DNA of 64,000 nucleotides from GCA-2683825 sp965662355 (GCA_965662355.1 CBFIHP010000011.1:1-64000); one strand, 5' to 3'. Positions 8,283 through 18,002 are shown, counted from the first letter of the stretch. Made by a program: numbers and translations. Notes: generated by a model not told the origin, from the sequence alone.

Positions 8283-8784
8283 TGTTTTTCCTCGCGCTAG
8301 ATAGATTCGCCAGGGTCTTCTTGATGCGGCTGATTTTCACGCCGACGTTGCTTTCCGAGATCCCCATGGTCTGCGCCATTTCCCTATAGCTGAGCCCTTC
8401 GAGCGACAGCAACATCAGGGAGCGGTCCACCGGAGCAAGCTGCGCGATTTGCTGGTAAAGCCAGGCCACGCGCGGGTCTTCCACTTCCGGCAAGGCGTCC
8501 TTGATGTAGTTGGAAACATCCAGAGTTTCGTGCTTGTCGATCCGCCGCTTCTCTTTTTGAGACCACTTGATCCCCGCATACAAGGCCACGCGATACACCC
8601 ATGTGGATGCGGCAGAATCTCCTTTGAAATTCGGAATGGAAATCCAAAGCTGAAACGCAATTTCCTGAAAAAGGTCGTCCTGATCGTGAGGACGAAACGC
8701 GAAGGCACGCAAGACCTTCCGCAGCAGACCCCGGTGGGTGCTGAGCCAGTCGTCAAGTACGCGCTTCTGCTGGGAGTCGTTCAT
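8272..8784 (-). CDS. ECF-type RNA polymerase sigma factor
   Basis: Sigma-70 family protein of 170 residues from the ATG at 8784; the frame extends to 8895 without added homology. Region 2 is visible as HDQDDLFQEIAFQLWISI near residues 33-50 and D-S-A-A-S-T-W-V-Y-R-V-A-L-Y near 55-69, matching the core-binding and promoter melting helices. Region 4 is L-S-Y-R-E-M-A-Q-T-M-G-I-S-E-S-N-V-G-V-K-I-S-R near 130-153, the helix-turn-helix that reads the -35 element. No region 1.1 or 3 is present, which is the ECF layout. It is coupled to a membrane protein that may hold it inactive. By eye this two-gene unit is less GC-rich than its surroundings, which could reflect transfer. Confidence 0.9.
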   Translation of the reverse strand: MNDSQQKRVLDDWLSTHRGLLRKVLRAFAFRPHDQDDLFQEIAFQLWISIPNFKGDSAASTWVYRVALYAGIKWSQKEKRRIDKHETLDVSNYIKDALPEVEDPRVAWLYQQIAQLAPVDRSLMLLSLEGLSYREMAQTMGISESNVGVKISRIKKTLANLSSARKNNGI

Positions 8785-9056
8785 GGTCGTGCCGGATCGG
8801 TTGTCCGCGTTTCCAGCATGACTAGTGCCGGGAGGAGGCGGCTTTCTTACATCGAATCCAAAAGAATGCAGCGGCACCCTTCTCCAAAGCGGCAAGGGAA
8901 CGAAGGCATTGTCGGTTCCATTTCACCAGCAACAGTTGAGGGTGGACCCGTCATGGACATCAGCAATAGGACCAAGCGTTCCTCGAGCATCAGGCTTCCT
9001 GGGCAGCGCGCCCTCTGGCGCGTCTCAGCGCTCGCCCCCGACGCGGGGAATCCGTC

Positions 9057-10481
9057 TCAGCGCGAATCGAGAGGAGCGCTGCCCGCCTGTGAGCTCCCGA
9101 CCATCAAGCGCACACCGTTGGAGAGGGCCCAGCCCTTGTCTTGAGTCGCGTCAGGTGACACGGCCTGGGTGTAAAGCTTGAGGCCTTCCAGGCTGGGGTC
9201 GAAGGGAATCGGAGTTTGCAGAGAGGCCACCCCAGAATCGCCGCTCGTGGCAAATCGCAGCGCCAGGATCGATTCGGGATCGACAAGCAGTGTACCGCCC
9301 AGGAAGGGCTGGGTCGCAAAGTCCGTCGCCAGATAGAAGGCCACGAGCGATCCCGGCGTGTGCTCGACTACGAGCTGGAGCGCACCGCCCAGGACAGCAG
9401 GGTCGTCGCCGTACAACGCGAGCGTGTTCGCGTCGCCCAAGAAGAGCCCATAGCGACGCCCGGCCGGAAGGCTAGCCACGAAGCTTCGAAGGTCGCCGCC
9501 GGCAGTGGGCCGCGCCACTCCCGAGAAGATTCTGCCGTGCGAGTCGACCCCGCCAATTAGCAGCAACGTCCACTCGTCGACAAACGCGTCGATGCCATGG
9601 GCCGCGAGAAAATCCGCTGTGGGCAAGGACCCAGCCGTCTCTTCTTCCCACACGATGTCCCTGTCGATGGCGATGCAGAAATCGGCCGTGGCTAGTTCCC
9701 CGCTGGCGTCCGGGGATATCGAAATGAGCCCCTCTTGCTCCGACCACCACCAACGCTGGTCCACGCCCGAGACTTCCTGGGTGACGATCCTCGCCCGTGA
9801 ACCGTCATCGCTCAACGCATCGACGCGGCCATAGATGGGTGCTTCGAACCCGAGTGGAATGGCGACGATTCCATCCCCCGAGATATCGTAGAGAGCCGGT
9901 GAGTCATCGCCGTCCCGGCCCCCGACGCGCCGACCATCCCCCGAGATGCAAAAGAGCTGACTACCGTCCGGTGCCTCGCGCCACACCCCGTCGTCGAGTT
10001 CGAGGTACGCCCCGTTGTCCTCGCAGGTCTGAAAGGGCCCGAAGGGGCCATCGACGATCGCGGCCAGATGGCGAGCCCCAATCATCACCCGCCCTGCGTG
10101 GTCGAGGGCCTTGGGAAGCGGGTAGTAGAGAGTCCCCGACCCCGAGGGAATAACGCAGAACGGAAGACCGCCATACTCCTCGACCTGCCCACTCCGCACA
10201 TCGAGCAATTGCCCGCTGTAGGTACTGACCTGCGACTTCGGATCCTCCTCGTAATGCACGAAGACGGCCGTGCGCCCATCTCCGCTCACGTCCACGAAGT
10301 TTCCATCGATGGCGGGTATGGCCGTGAAGACTCCACGACTCCAGACGAATGCACGGAAGAGGACGTCCTGCCCGTGGGCGCCGACGTGTCCGGCACCCAG
10401 ATCCCGGTCGAGGAACTGAATACGCTGTCCCGCGGCGGGGGCGGCTAGCACGAAGAGGAGCGAGATATCACGGATCTTCAT
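9057..10481 (-). CDS. Exported beta-propeller-like protein with conserved C-terminal domain
   Basis: Protein of 474 residues from the ATG at 10481, which opens a signal peptide (ISLLFVLAAPAAGQ). The middle part has repeated strand-like units with D-G-R motifs (VDVSGDGRTAVFVHY, F-C-I-S-G-D-G-R-R-V-G-G, D-A-L-S-D-D-G-S-R-A-R-I-V), typical of a beta-propeller. The last 110 residues, with ALYGDDPAVLGGALQLVVE, F-L-G-G-T-L-L-V-D-P and ALSNGVRLMVG, match a C-terminal domain repeated across large exported proteins of marine planctomycetes, which helps place the organism. The gene is divergent from the M1 peptidase. Ligand or substrate is unknown. Confidence 0.6.
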   Translation of the reverse strand: MKIRDISLLFVLAAPAAGQRIQFLDRDLGAGHVGAHGQDVLFRAFVWSRGVFTAIPAIDGNFVDVSGDGRTAVFVHYEEDPKSQVSTYSGQLLDVRSGQVEEYGGLPFCVIPSGSGTLYYPLPKALDHAGRVMIGARHLAAIVDGPFGPFQTCEDNGAYLELDDGVWREAPDGSQLFCISGDGRRVGGRDGDDSPALYDISGDGIVAIPLGFEAPIYGRVDALSDDGSRARIVTQEVSGVDQRWWWSEQEGLISISPDASGELATADFCIAIDRDIVWEEETAGSLPTADFLAAHGIDAFVDEWTLLLIGGVDSHGRIFSGVARPTAGGDLRSFVASLPAGRRYGLFLGDANTLALYGDDPAVLGGALQLVVEHTPGSLVAFYLATDFATQPFLGGTLLVDPESILALRFATSGDSGVASLQTPIPFDPSLEGLKLYTQAVSPDATQDKGWALSNGVRLMVGSSQAGSAPLDSR

Positions 10482-10597
10482 CGAGCATGGAAGGTAGCAG
10501 TTGACCGGTCTCCTTACAGGAGATTTCTCAACGACGGTCGCAGTAGCAGGAGGCCCAGCGAGCAGCGGGAGAGCAGCTTGCGGTACCATCAAAGGCA

Positions 10598-12136
10598 ATG
10601 AACACCTACGTTGCTGCGGTGCTTCTCGCGAGCCTGCTATCCCAGGATCAGGCGCGCTTTGCCGGGGTGCCGGAGCAAGATGCCCGGCACTACGACATTG
10701 CCTTGAGCGTCGACCTGCTGGGCAAACAGCTCAGTGGCAGCGTTGATTACACGTTCACCGCTGTCGAGCCCTTGCGGTCCATACGCCTGGACGCCCAGCG
10801 CTCCCCCAGCTGGAACGTACACTTCGTCGGCCCCGACGGTGGTGCACTCGTCAGCGAGTGGAGCGAAGATCACGTTGTCGTGACCCTACCAGCACGGGTG
10901 CCCAGGGGTCACGAGGCACGCTTTCGCGCCGTATTGGCAGGAACGCCCGTTGACGGCTTCTACTTCAAGGAGAATCGGTACGGCGATTTGATGGCCTTCA
11001 CCGATCACTACTCTATCCGCGCCCGTGGCTGGTTGCCTTGCGAGGATCACCCCGGCGATCGAGCAAAATTCTCGTTGCGACTCACCTACCCCGACGGCAA
11101 TGAGGCGGTTGGCTTCGGGCTGCCGGTCAGGTCGGTCGACTCCCGGATGCAACTCGAGGCTCGAGCAGAGATTCCGCCCTACATGTTCGCCTTCGCCATC
11201 GGTCCCTTGGCCCGCGTCAGTGAGGCTGGCGACGAGCGGCTCGTGGATCACTTCGTCTATCGTCAGGATGTGGCCAAGGCCAAGGTCGCGCTGATAAACC
11301 ACGCCCGCTGGATCGCAGCGATGGAGACGGCCTTTGGCGAGTATCCCTACGGCAAGTACACGACCGTGCAGTGCCCGACGCGCTGGGGCGGGTTCGAGGC
11401 TCCTGGCAACGTGCAGCTCTCGGAGTCGTTGTTCGATGACCCCGAACGCGGTCAGGGGACGCTGGCACACGAACTGGTGCACATGTGGTTTGGTGACGCC
11501 GTGGGGTACAGGGAGTGGCGCGAGGTGTGGCTCAGCGAGGGCTTTGCCAGTTACTTCGGCCCCTGGCTTCATGCTGAGACCGGCGGTCTGAGTCTACAGC
11601 AGGCCATGGCTTCCATGCGCGAACGCTGGGCGGCCAGCGAAGAGGGTCGAACGAAGTCCATTCGGGACGATCACTTTGCCCATCCCGACCAGGCGCTGAA
11701 CTCGAACACGTATCCGAAGGCTGCCTGGGTGCTGCATATGTTGCGCGGCGAGGTCGGCGACGATGCCTTCTTTGCTGCACTCAAGGAGTATGTCGCCGAA
11801 TACCGCGGCACCTCGATTGCCACATCAGAGTTCATTGCCTCCATGGAACGAGTCACAGGGCAAGAACTCACCTGGTTCTTCTCCCAGTGGCTGGATCGCG
11901 TTGGCTGCCCGGAGCTGCGGCTCGAAATCGAGCCTGACGCGATCACGATCGAGCAGACACAGCAGGGCCAGCCCTATCGGTTCTGGCTACGGCTGCGCTG
12001 GCGAAACACCGCCGCTAAGCTGGTCGAGAAGAGGGTGCGGATCGAGGACCGGAGAACCCGGGTCACGCTGATTGGCAAGTCAGAGTCCGTCGAGATCGAT
12101 CCCGACATCGAATTGCTGTTCCGGCTGGCGAACTAG
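10598..12136 (+). CDS. M1 family aminopeptidase
   Basis: Metallo-aminopeptidase of 512 residues. The zinc site is H291-E-L-V-H295 with the third ligand E314 in EVWLSEGFASYF, the exact HExxH-x18-E spacing of family M1. The exopeptidase motif that is usually GxMEN reads G-G-F-E-A-P-G-N here, so the amino-terminus-binding Glu is kept while its neighbours differ. The N-terminal half is the M1 beta domain (DIALSVDLLGKQLSGSVDYT). The first 20 residues can act as a short signal peptide. At 512 residues it lacks the C-terminal helical domain of the 850-residue members, like other short planctomycete and Bacteroidota forms. It likely releases N-terminal residues from peptides in the periplasm. Confidence 0.9.
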   Translation: MNTYVAAVLLASLLSQDQARFAGVPEQDARHYDIALSVDLLGKQLSGSVDYTFTAVEPLRSIRLDAQRSPSWNVHFVGPDGGALVSEWSEDHVVVTLPARVPRGHEARFRAVLAGTPVDGFYFKENRYGDLMAFTDHYSIRARGWLPCEDHPGDRAKFSLRLTYPDGNEAVGFGLPVRSVDSRMQLEARAEIPPYMFAFAIGPLARVSEAGDERLVDHFVYRQDVAKAKVALINHARWIAAMETAFGEYPYGKYTTVQCPTRWGGFEAPGNVQLSESLFDDPERGQGTLAHELVHMWFGDAVGYREWREVWLSEGFASYFGPWLHAETGGLSLQQAMASMRERWAASEEGRTKSIRDDHFAHPDQALNSNTYPKAAWVLHMLRGEVGDDAFFAALKEYVAEYRGTSIATSEFIASMERVTGQELTWFFSQWLDRVGCPELRLEIEPDAITIEQTQQGQPYRFWLRLRWRNTAAKLVEKRVRIEDRRTRVTLIGKSESVEIDPDIELLFRLAN

Positions 12137-12149
12137 CAGTGCTTTCGAA

Positions 12150-13769
12150 CTACTCGCCCTGCGCCTTCTCTTCGGGTTCCACGTACTGGTTCGTGGCCGG
12201 TCCTGTGCCCGGGTCGAGCGGTATCGCTGCCCCACGCGCGCGCAAGGCGAGGATGCCCTCATGGTCGGGTGCGTAGCGCTCGGCTCGAAAGAGCGCCGTG
12301 GTCTTGATGTCCTCGTCCTCCGCGTCCGCGGGATCGTCCAGCTCGGGGTCGAGACCGTAGGGGTTGCGCCAATCCCATACGAGCGCGCCCTTTGACGTGA
12401 CTTCGAACACCCAGCCCTCGGCGCCGGCGCAAACCAGGGTATTGCCGTTGGCCAGGCGTTGCGCCCCGGAGATGAAGCTCGAGAAGAAGTCGGTCGGCTC
12501 CGGGGCCGTGTAGCTCCACTCCGGAGTGGCCGAGCCAAAGGGGCGTCCCTTCTCGCGCACGTAGTTGCCCAGAGCGTCGCGCGGCGCCCACCATTCCTTG
12601 ACGACCGACCAGGCGCGGTCCTTCTCCGTGCCGTTGTCGAAGGCAATCAGGTTTCCTGCTCCGAGATGTCCTTCCGGGACCCACTGCACGTTGTGCTGTC
12701 CGAGGAGCTGGCGCTGCTCCCATGTGCCCATGCCGTAGGCAAAGGGGTTGCCCCAGCGATAGAGCAGATCGCCCCCCTTTCCGTAGCGCCCGCCCTGGGA
12801 GCTTGCTGCTTGCGCTGTCGAGGTGGAGTGGTCGATGATCCAGATCTCATCGAAGCGACGTACGCTGAGCGCGATTTGATCGAGGGCTGCGTTGTAGTCG
12901 ATGGCGTTGGTGTGCATCCAATCCGCGTCCTTGACGCGTGCCTTGAACGCGATCTCCTCGGGGTCCTCGGGGTCTTCCTCCTCTTTCTCTGCCTCTCCTG
13001 CCCCATCATCCGTGTCGCCACCACCGTAGCCGAGGGCTGCCATCCGCACCTCCTCGGCTTTTTCTTCCTCGTCAGTCGCTGGGTCGGGGTTGCGATCCCC
13101 GTTGATGTCGATGCGCTCCGGACGCGAAGAGGGTGCAGCGTAATGCGGCGCAGTGGGTGAAAAGTTCTGCACCAGGTGATCCCAGGCATGCCACGACCAG
13201 ACAACCTCCCCGCCTTCCGGCCGCGTGGGCTTGATCTCGTAAACCGCGTCGGGCCAGAACTCATCACCCTCCAAAAGCTCCGGGTCACGCCCAAGAGCAA
13301 GTGCCTCTGCGCGCGTGTGGCGATCCCAGGCGATGATCAACACGTTGCCGTTCGGCAACTCCTCGACATCGTGATGATTGATGCCGCTCTCGGTGTCCCA
13401 GTGAAACTCCCAGAGCACGGACCCGTCCCAGTCGAGCTCCTCGATCCACCCACTTTGCCCTCCACCGCGAAAGATCGCATGGTCCTCCACGTCCAGGCAG
13501 CGCAGCAGTGTCCCGCGTGCTGTCAGGTACATCGCTGCAGAAGGCGTTGCCGATGCGCTCCAGCTATGGACCGAGGTGCCCGACATGTCCACCAGATGCG
13601 CCCGCCTCGACTTGAGCGAGCCGATGAGCGTGAAGCCGGGGAAGGCACTGTCGGAATCCCACCCCGTGCGTGGGGGGGCGGAAAACACCTCGGGCGCCAC
13701 GCCAGGATCGTCACAGCCCGTGCCGAAGAACAAAAGGCTGCCGAGGAGGATAGCTGCAAGCGTTTTCAT
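12150..13769 (-). CDS. Arylsulfotransferase-like lipoprotein
   Basis: Protein of 539 residues from the ATG at 13769; the open frame continues upstream to 14300 over the neighbouring gene, but that part is a shadow. The start has a lipoprotein signal (LLGSLLFFGTGC). The body resembles the arylsulfotransferase/ASST propeller family: F-T-L-I-G-S-L-K-S-R-R-A-H-L-V-D near 35, DGSVLWEFHWDTESGINHHD near 115, ELPNGNVLIIAWDRHTRA, R-L-A-N-G-N-T-L-V-C-A-G and GALVWDWRNPYG near the end. The paired histidines (N-H-H-D) are of the type used by this family, but I cannot confirm the catalytic His. A Glu/Asp-rich insert (EAEKEEEDPEDPEE) interrupts the middle. Function is assigned by family only. Confidence 0.7.
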   Translation of the reverse strand: MKTLAAILLGSLLFFGTGCDDPGVAPEVFSAPPRTGWDSDSAFPGFTLIGSLKSRRAHLVDMSGTSVHSWSASATPSAAMYLTARGTLLRCLDVEDHAIFRGGGQSGWIEELDWDGSVLWEFHWDTESGINHHDVEELPNGNVLIIAWDRHTRAEALALGRDPELLEGDEFWPDAVYEIKPTRPEGGEVVWSWHAWDHLVQNFSPTAPHYAAPSSRPERIDINGDRNPDPATDEEEKAEEVRMAALGYGGGDTDDGAGEAEKEEEDPEDPEEIAFKARVKDADWMHTNAIDYNAALDQIALSVRRFDEIWIIDHSTSTAQAASSQGGRYGKGGDLLYRWGNPFAYGMGTWEQRQLLGQHNVQWVPEGHLGAGNLIAFDNGTEKDRAWSVVKEWWAPRDALGNYVREKGRPFGSATPEWSYTAPEPTDFFSSFISGAQRLANGNTLVCAGAEGWVFEVTSKGALVWDWRNPYGLDPELDDPADAEDEDIKTTALFRAERYAPDHEGILALRARGAAIPLDPGTGPATNQYVEPEEKAQGE

Positions 13770-13871
13770 GGAGCCCAGACTAGGGTGCTGCAGGCCGTGC
13801 GCCCAAACCGACCGGCCAAGAAAAGCACGCCTGCTCCAAAAATGAAGGCGAACTGCGACGCAAGGACCCCC

Positions 13872-15203
13872 ATGCGACGAAGGCAACTCGCCTGGCTCCT
13901 GCTCACACTCCTCTTCCTGCCCACGGCCCGGGCGCAGGACTCCCCGCGGCTCGACTCGCGCCGCAACCGCATTGTCTCCATTGCCGAGGTCTACGCGGCC
14001 CATCGCTGGAGGCCCGCGTCGCCCTCCAACCTGTTCCACGGCGTGGACGCTGACGGCGTGCGCATCGACACACCGGACCAGGACTTTCACTCCAGCGGCT
14101 GGGACCCGGACAGCTGGAACACCGGGATCCCGTATCAATGGGGCGGGTTCAGCACACCGGAGGAGTTCGACGACGGCGTGCGCGAGGGGCTCTACGCGGG
14201 GCACCTGCCCAAGAACCGGGGCTCCAGGGCCAGCGGCCACGCGGTCGGCGTCGATTGCTCCGGCTTGGTGTCGCGTTGCTGGGAGCTTCCGTACAAACAA
14301 TCCACGCGCTCACTGGGAGAGCTCTGCTACACGCTCGACAGTTACGACGAGTTGCTACCCGGCGACGTGCTCAATCGCTACGACGCCCACGTGATGGTTT
14401 TCAAGTCCTGGGCGAACGAAGGGCGCACGCACATGCGCGTTATCGAAGCCATCACGCCCTGTGTGCTCGAGAACGAGCGCGAGGTGGCCGCGTTAAAAGA
14501 CCAGGGCTATCAGGCGCTGCGCTATCGGCCGCTCGATCCGCGCTGGAGCCAAGTCGCAGTCGCATTCGAGGATCCGACCAGGACAAGCGCCGCAAAAGGA
14601 CGCTGGGTCGCCAACGACGCACAGGCCGCTCCAGAAGCGGCTGAGCTCGGCATGGCCTTCGATGCGGCTCGTGTTGGCGACTGGGCCCGCTATCGAACCG
14701 TGCTGGAAGGCGCGCAGGATGAGACCGAGGTGCGCACGATCGGGGTCGCCGCAAAACGTACAGACGAGATCGATTTCCACGTGCGCCGGGTCGAGGACGG
14801 GCTCACACTCGAACGCCTCGACACGGAATCCCTCGGCACGCCCCTCATCGACGAGTGGCTGAGCCTGGCCTTGACCGACGCCAAGTCCGCCGAACGCGAG
14901 ATCCGCTCGACGAAGAGCGTGCCTGGGTTCTGGGAAGCCGCCGGTCAACGGCTTCCGGCCGAGCGCATCGAACTGGACGTGCGCCTCAACTTCCGCGTGG
15001 GCGGCAGGACCATAGCGGTGGACCTTGCTTTCTCGGCCATCTACTCCCGAGAGATCCCTGTTCTGCATCTCATCGCTGCGGACCACACGCTGGTCATTCA
15101 CTACAGCGACGAGAACGTGCAGGAGATCCACGGGTCGACACGCACGCTGGCCTTTCGCCGTATCCAGCAGGCGACGCCGGTGGGTGCCGGTGCCAGGAGG
15201 TGA
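13872..15203 (+). CDS. Exported NlpC/P60-like (C40) protein
   Basis: Protein of 443 residues starting at ATG 13872 with a signal peptide (LAWLLLTLLFLPTARA); an in-frame ATG ten codons upstream is also possible. The first 200 residues carry the papain-like NlpC/P60 pattern: IPYQWGGFSTPEEF near residue 87, G-V-D-C-S-G-L-V-S-R-C with the likely nucleophile Cys near 133, and E-L-L-P-G-D-V-L-N-R-Y-D-A-H-V-M-V-F with the likely catalytic His near 174. Family members cut peptidoglycan peptides or related amide bonds. The remaining 240 residues form an unrecognised domain. The gene faces away from the arylsulfotransferase-like gene. Peptidoglycan as the substrate is inferred. Confidence 0.7.
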   Translation: MRRRQLAWLLLTLLFLPTARAQDSPRLDSRRNRIVSIAEVYAAHRWRPASPSNLFHGVDADGVRIDTPDQDFHSSGWDPDSWNTGIPYQWGGFSTPEEFDDGVREGLYAGHLPKNRGSRASGHAVGVDCSGLVSRCWELPYKQSTRSLGELCYTLDSYDELLPGDVLNRYDAHVMVFKSWANEGRTHMRVIEAITPCVLENEREVAALKDQGYQALRYRPLDPRWSQVAVAFEDPTRTSAAKGRWVANDAQAAPEAAELGMAFDAARVGDWARYRTVLEGAQDETEVRTIGVAAKRTDEIDFHVRRVEDGLTLERLDTESLGTPLIDEWLSLALTDAKSAEREIRSTKSVPGFWEAAGQRLPAERIELDVRLNFRVGGRTIAVDLAFSAIYSREIPVLHLIAADHTLVIHYSDENVQEIHGSTRTLAFRRIQQATPVGAGARR

Positions 15204-15551
15204 GCGCCGGTTCCATACGTGCCCCAGGTCCGCCTGGCGCGCGTCGAGCGCTGGGCACCCAAACGTGTCATTCTCCCGGTGACCTGGGCGGGAGCCGACG
15301 CCTAGCGGCTCTCAAAGCCTCACACGCGTCCTCACTTCGCTTCCCGCCCTCGGAAATGACTCAACCTATCTCGCCGACCCGGCTCGTATGCTGCCCGGGA
15401 GCCTTGTTTGCCCTGGCCCCTGGCCAGCCCCAGCAATGCTTCGTGGGTTCTCGACATGGTCGGGATAGGTAACGAGGGCACCCAGGCCTGGGCCGGCCAT
15501 CAGCCTCCTGATAGGCTGCCGCTGTATTCGATTAATCCCAACCATTGGACC
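15204..15551. other. Intergenic region, nothing recognised
   Basis: 348 bases between two plus-strand genes. No conserved frame, hairpin with a T run, or RNA gene is seen. Confidence 0.4.
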
Positions 15552-16979
15552 ATGCACAACCAACTCACCTTGTCTCTTATCTCTCTTGCCACCTGCGGGC
15601 TATGCACCTTGGGAGCAACCGCTCAGACCAGCTTCGACCACGACCGGATCAGCTCACCCGGGCTGCTTCCTCCTGGAATCCTGACCGAGGGATACCCGGG
15701 GCCGCCGCTCGTCGCTATCCCCGCCGCTTTCTTGGGCCTCGGTCCGCTCGATGAAATCGACGCGCTTTCGTATGGAGACGATCGCGTCATCGACACGCTC
15801 CATACCATCGTCTTCTCGCCGGACGTTTTCAGCGCAGGGGCCCCCGGAAGTGGCGTCGCCTTCGAGGTCAGCGTCGACACCGCCCCCGGAGGTCCGCCCG
15901 CAGCCGCAGCCGATATCTTCATCCAGGACCCCGCCGCTGCCATCGGCAACCTGCTCGCACCGCCGACCCTGGGCTATGCGGCGGGCACGCTGACCGGAGA
16001 CGAAGCCAACGCGGCCTGGGCTCCCCCGTGTGGAGCCGATGGAACCTGTCGCGACCTCGATGCTTTCGACTACAGCGATCCACTGGCCGCTCTGGGTGTG
16101 TACTTCTCCCTGGCACCCGGTTCTCCCGCACTCGTCGCCATCGGAGCGACGCCCGGCGACATTCTCTACTCCGATCTGAGCGGCACGCCTCCGATCATCG
16201 CCATCCTCGCCGGCGCCGGACCCGCGACCGATGTCAACCTCGGAATCCCCGGGCTCAACCTCGACGCGCTCAACTGTATCGGCTCGACCGGCGACGTCGC
16301 CACCGGTGGCGGCGTCATCCTGGCCGGGCCCGTTGGCCCCAGCGTAGGTGGCGGTCCGCCCCCGCCCAGCACGCACTACGCCCAGTACAGCGTGTCGTTC
16401 ACAGGCGTGATGGACGCCGACGTTCTGGTGCGCATCGCCGCCGGAGCCTTTGGCATCCATACACCCGCCCCGGCCCTTGGCCTGATGCCGCCGGAGAACC
16501 TGAACGCTCTCGAAGTCACCCAGCCTGTCGGCTGCCCGCCATCACCGGCAACCGTCTTTCCCTACAACGGCATCGGCATCAACCGCGATACGCTGTTCGC
16601 CACGACGGTCGTGATCGGCATCCCTTGGTCGGCGTTGCTCTTTCCGCAGTTCGGTCGCGGACCGGGGGCGTGGGTCATCCTCATGCGTTCGACGCCCGCC
16701 GCCGGCCCCGTGCTGGACCTGGGCCTCTTCTTCCTGCTACCGCCCGCCGGACCCTCCGAGCTATTGGTCGGTGCGGGTTTTATCGCCAACTTCTTCCCGG
16801 CCGCCCACGGCGGCAGCGGAACCAGCGCCAGCTTCAGCGTTCCGGTGCCCCCAACCTGCGCCCTGGTCGGCGCACCTTGGCACGCCCAGGCAATCGTATT
16901 GGGCGATCTCCCGGCCGGCGCCGGCATTTTGGACCCCTGGTTCTCCACGGCCACGGGTGGAGTGATCGGAACCTTTTGA
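15552..16979 (+). CDS. Exported Pro/Gly-rich hypothetical protein
   Basis: Protein of 475 residues from ATG 15552, chosen because it opens a clear signal peptide (LSLISLATCGLCTLGATAQ); an open frame extends to 15408 without a signal. The mature part is rich in Gly, Pro and Ala and low in Lys, with ALSYGDDRVID near residue 70 and DLDAFDYSDPLAALG near 165, spaced like related metal-site or structural loops. No catalytic motif, repeat or membrane anchor is seen. The last residues do not resemble a sorting signal. It appears to belong to a planctomycete exported family of unknown role. Confidence 0.55.
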   Translation: MHNQLTLSLISLATCGLCTLGATAQTSFDHDRISSPGLLPPGILTEGYPGPPLVAIPAAFLGLGPLDEIDALSYGDDRVIDTLHTIVFSPDVFSAGAPGSGVAFEVSVDTAPGGPPAAAADIFIQDPAAAIGNLLAPPTLGYAAGTLTGDEANAAWAPPCGADGTCRDLDAFDYSDPLAALGVYFSLAPGSPALVAIGATPGDILYSDLSGTPPIIAILAGAGPATDVNLGIPGLNLDALNCIGSTGDVATGGGVILAGPVGPSVGGGPPPPSTHYAQYSVSFTGVMDADVLVRIAAGAFGIHTPAPALGLMPPENLNALEVTQPVGCPPSPATVFPYNGIGINRDTLFATTVVIGIPWSALLFPQFGRGPGAWVILMRSTPAAGPVLDLGLFFLLPPAGPSELLVGAGFIANFFPAAHGGSGTSASFSVPVPPTCALVGAPWHAQAIVLGDLPAGAGILDPWFSTATGGVIGTF

Positions 16980-17003
16980 GCCGCGGCTGACACGCCGCCT
17001 GAG

Positions 17004-17999
17004 TCAAGCGCCTGCTCGGGAGTGCGCTTCGTCGGGAGTGTGCTTCACGGGTGAACCCGTTCGCGCGATGCGCTCGGTAGCCGCTACCAGCTCACGGGTG
17101 ATACCCGGCTCGTGGGACGAGTGACCGGCGTCGGGGACGATCTGCGAGTCGAGTTCGGGCCAGGCGCGGCGTAGCTCGTCCAGGCTGCGGATCGGGCACA
17201 CGATGTCGTAGCGGCCATGCACACCGAATGCAGGGATGTGCCTGACACGCTCGACACGATCCAGGATGGCCTTCGCCGGATCGATGCCCGCACGGAAGAA
17301 GTGCGCTTCGAGTCGCGCCAGATTCCAGGCCATCTCGTCTTCCGCAAAGGCAGCGCTGAAATCTGGATTCGCCAGCAGCGTGCAGCAGGAGCCTTCGTAG
17401 ATGCTCCAATGACGAGCCGCGTCGAGGGCCACTGCGCGGTCAGCGCCGGTCAGCCGGCGCCAGTATCCTTCGAGCAGGTCGTCGCGCTCGTTCTCGGGTA
17501 GATGGTGTGCAAACTCCCGCCAGAGTTCCGGCTGGATCCAGCCGATGCCGTAGAGCCACCAGTGCAGTTCGGCCTCGCTCAACAGCCAGATGCCACGTAG
17601 CACCAGGCTGAGGACCCTGTCGGGATGAGCTTGGGCGTAGTAGAGACCGAGGGTACTGCCCCATGAGCCGCCGAAGACGTGCCATTGCTGGAGGCCGAGT
17701 TCCTCGCGCAGCCTCTCGATGTCACGGACCAGATGATCGATCGTGTTCTCGCGAATTTCGCCCAGGGGCCTGGAACGGCCACACCCACGCTGATCGAACA
17801 GGATGGCGTGGAACGTCTCCGCATCGAAGAAGCAGCGATCCGCCAGCGAGCACCCGGCGCCTGGACCACCGTGCACAAACAGGATCGGGATCCCATCGGG
17901 ATTTCCACAGCTCTCGTAGTAAAGCGTGTGCAGATCATCCACAGCGAGCATGCCGGTCGCAAACGGCTCGCGGGGTGGAAGGAAGTGTTCGTTTCCCAT
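17004..17999 (-). CDS. pip: Proline iminopeptidase
   Basis: Serine peptidase of family S33, 331 residues, releasing N-terminal proline from peptides. The oxyanion loop H-G-G-P-G-A-G-C is near residue 44, the nucleophile elbow G-G-S-W-G-S-T-L-G-L near 110, the catalytic Asp in G-R-Y-D-I-V-C-P near 270, and the catalytic His in D-A-G-H-S-S-H-E-P-G near 298. No signal peptide is present, so it acts in the cytosol. Its ATG lies 3 bases after the stop of the dipeptidyl-peptidase gene, so both come from one transcript. Dipeptidyl-peptidase IV releases X-Pro dipeptides outside, and this enzyme attacks Pro-led peptides inside. Confidence 0.93.
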   Translation of the reverse strand: MGNEHFLPPREPFATGMLAVDDLHTLYYESCGNPDGIPILFVHGGPGAGCSLADRCFFDAETFHAILFDQRGCGRSRPLGEIRENTIDHLVRDIERLREELGLQQWHVFGGSWGSTLGLYYAQAHPDRVLSLVLRGIWLLSEAELHWWLYGIGWIQPELWREFAHHLPENERDDLLEGYWRRLTGADRAVALDAARHWSIYEGSCCTLLANPDFSAAFAEDEMAWNLARLEAHFFRAGIDPAKAILDRVERVRHIPAFGVHGRYDIVCPIRSLDELRRAWPELDSQIVPDAGHSSHEPGITRELVAATERIARTGSPVKHTPDEAHSRAGA

Positions 18000-18002
18000 G
18001 TC

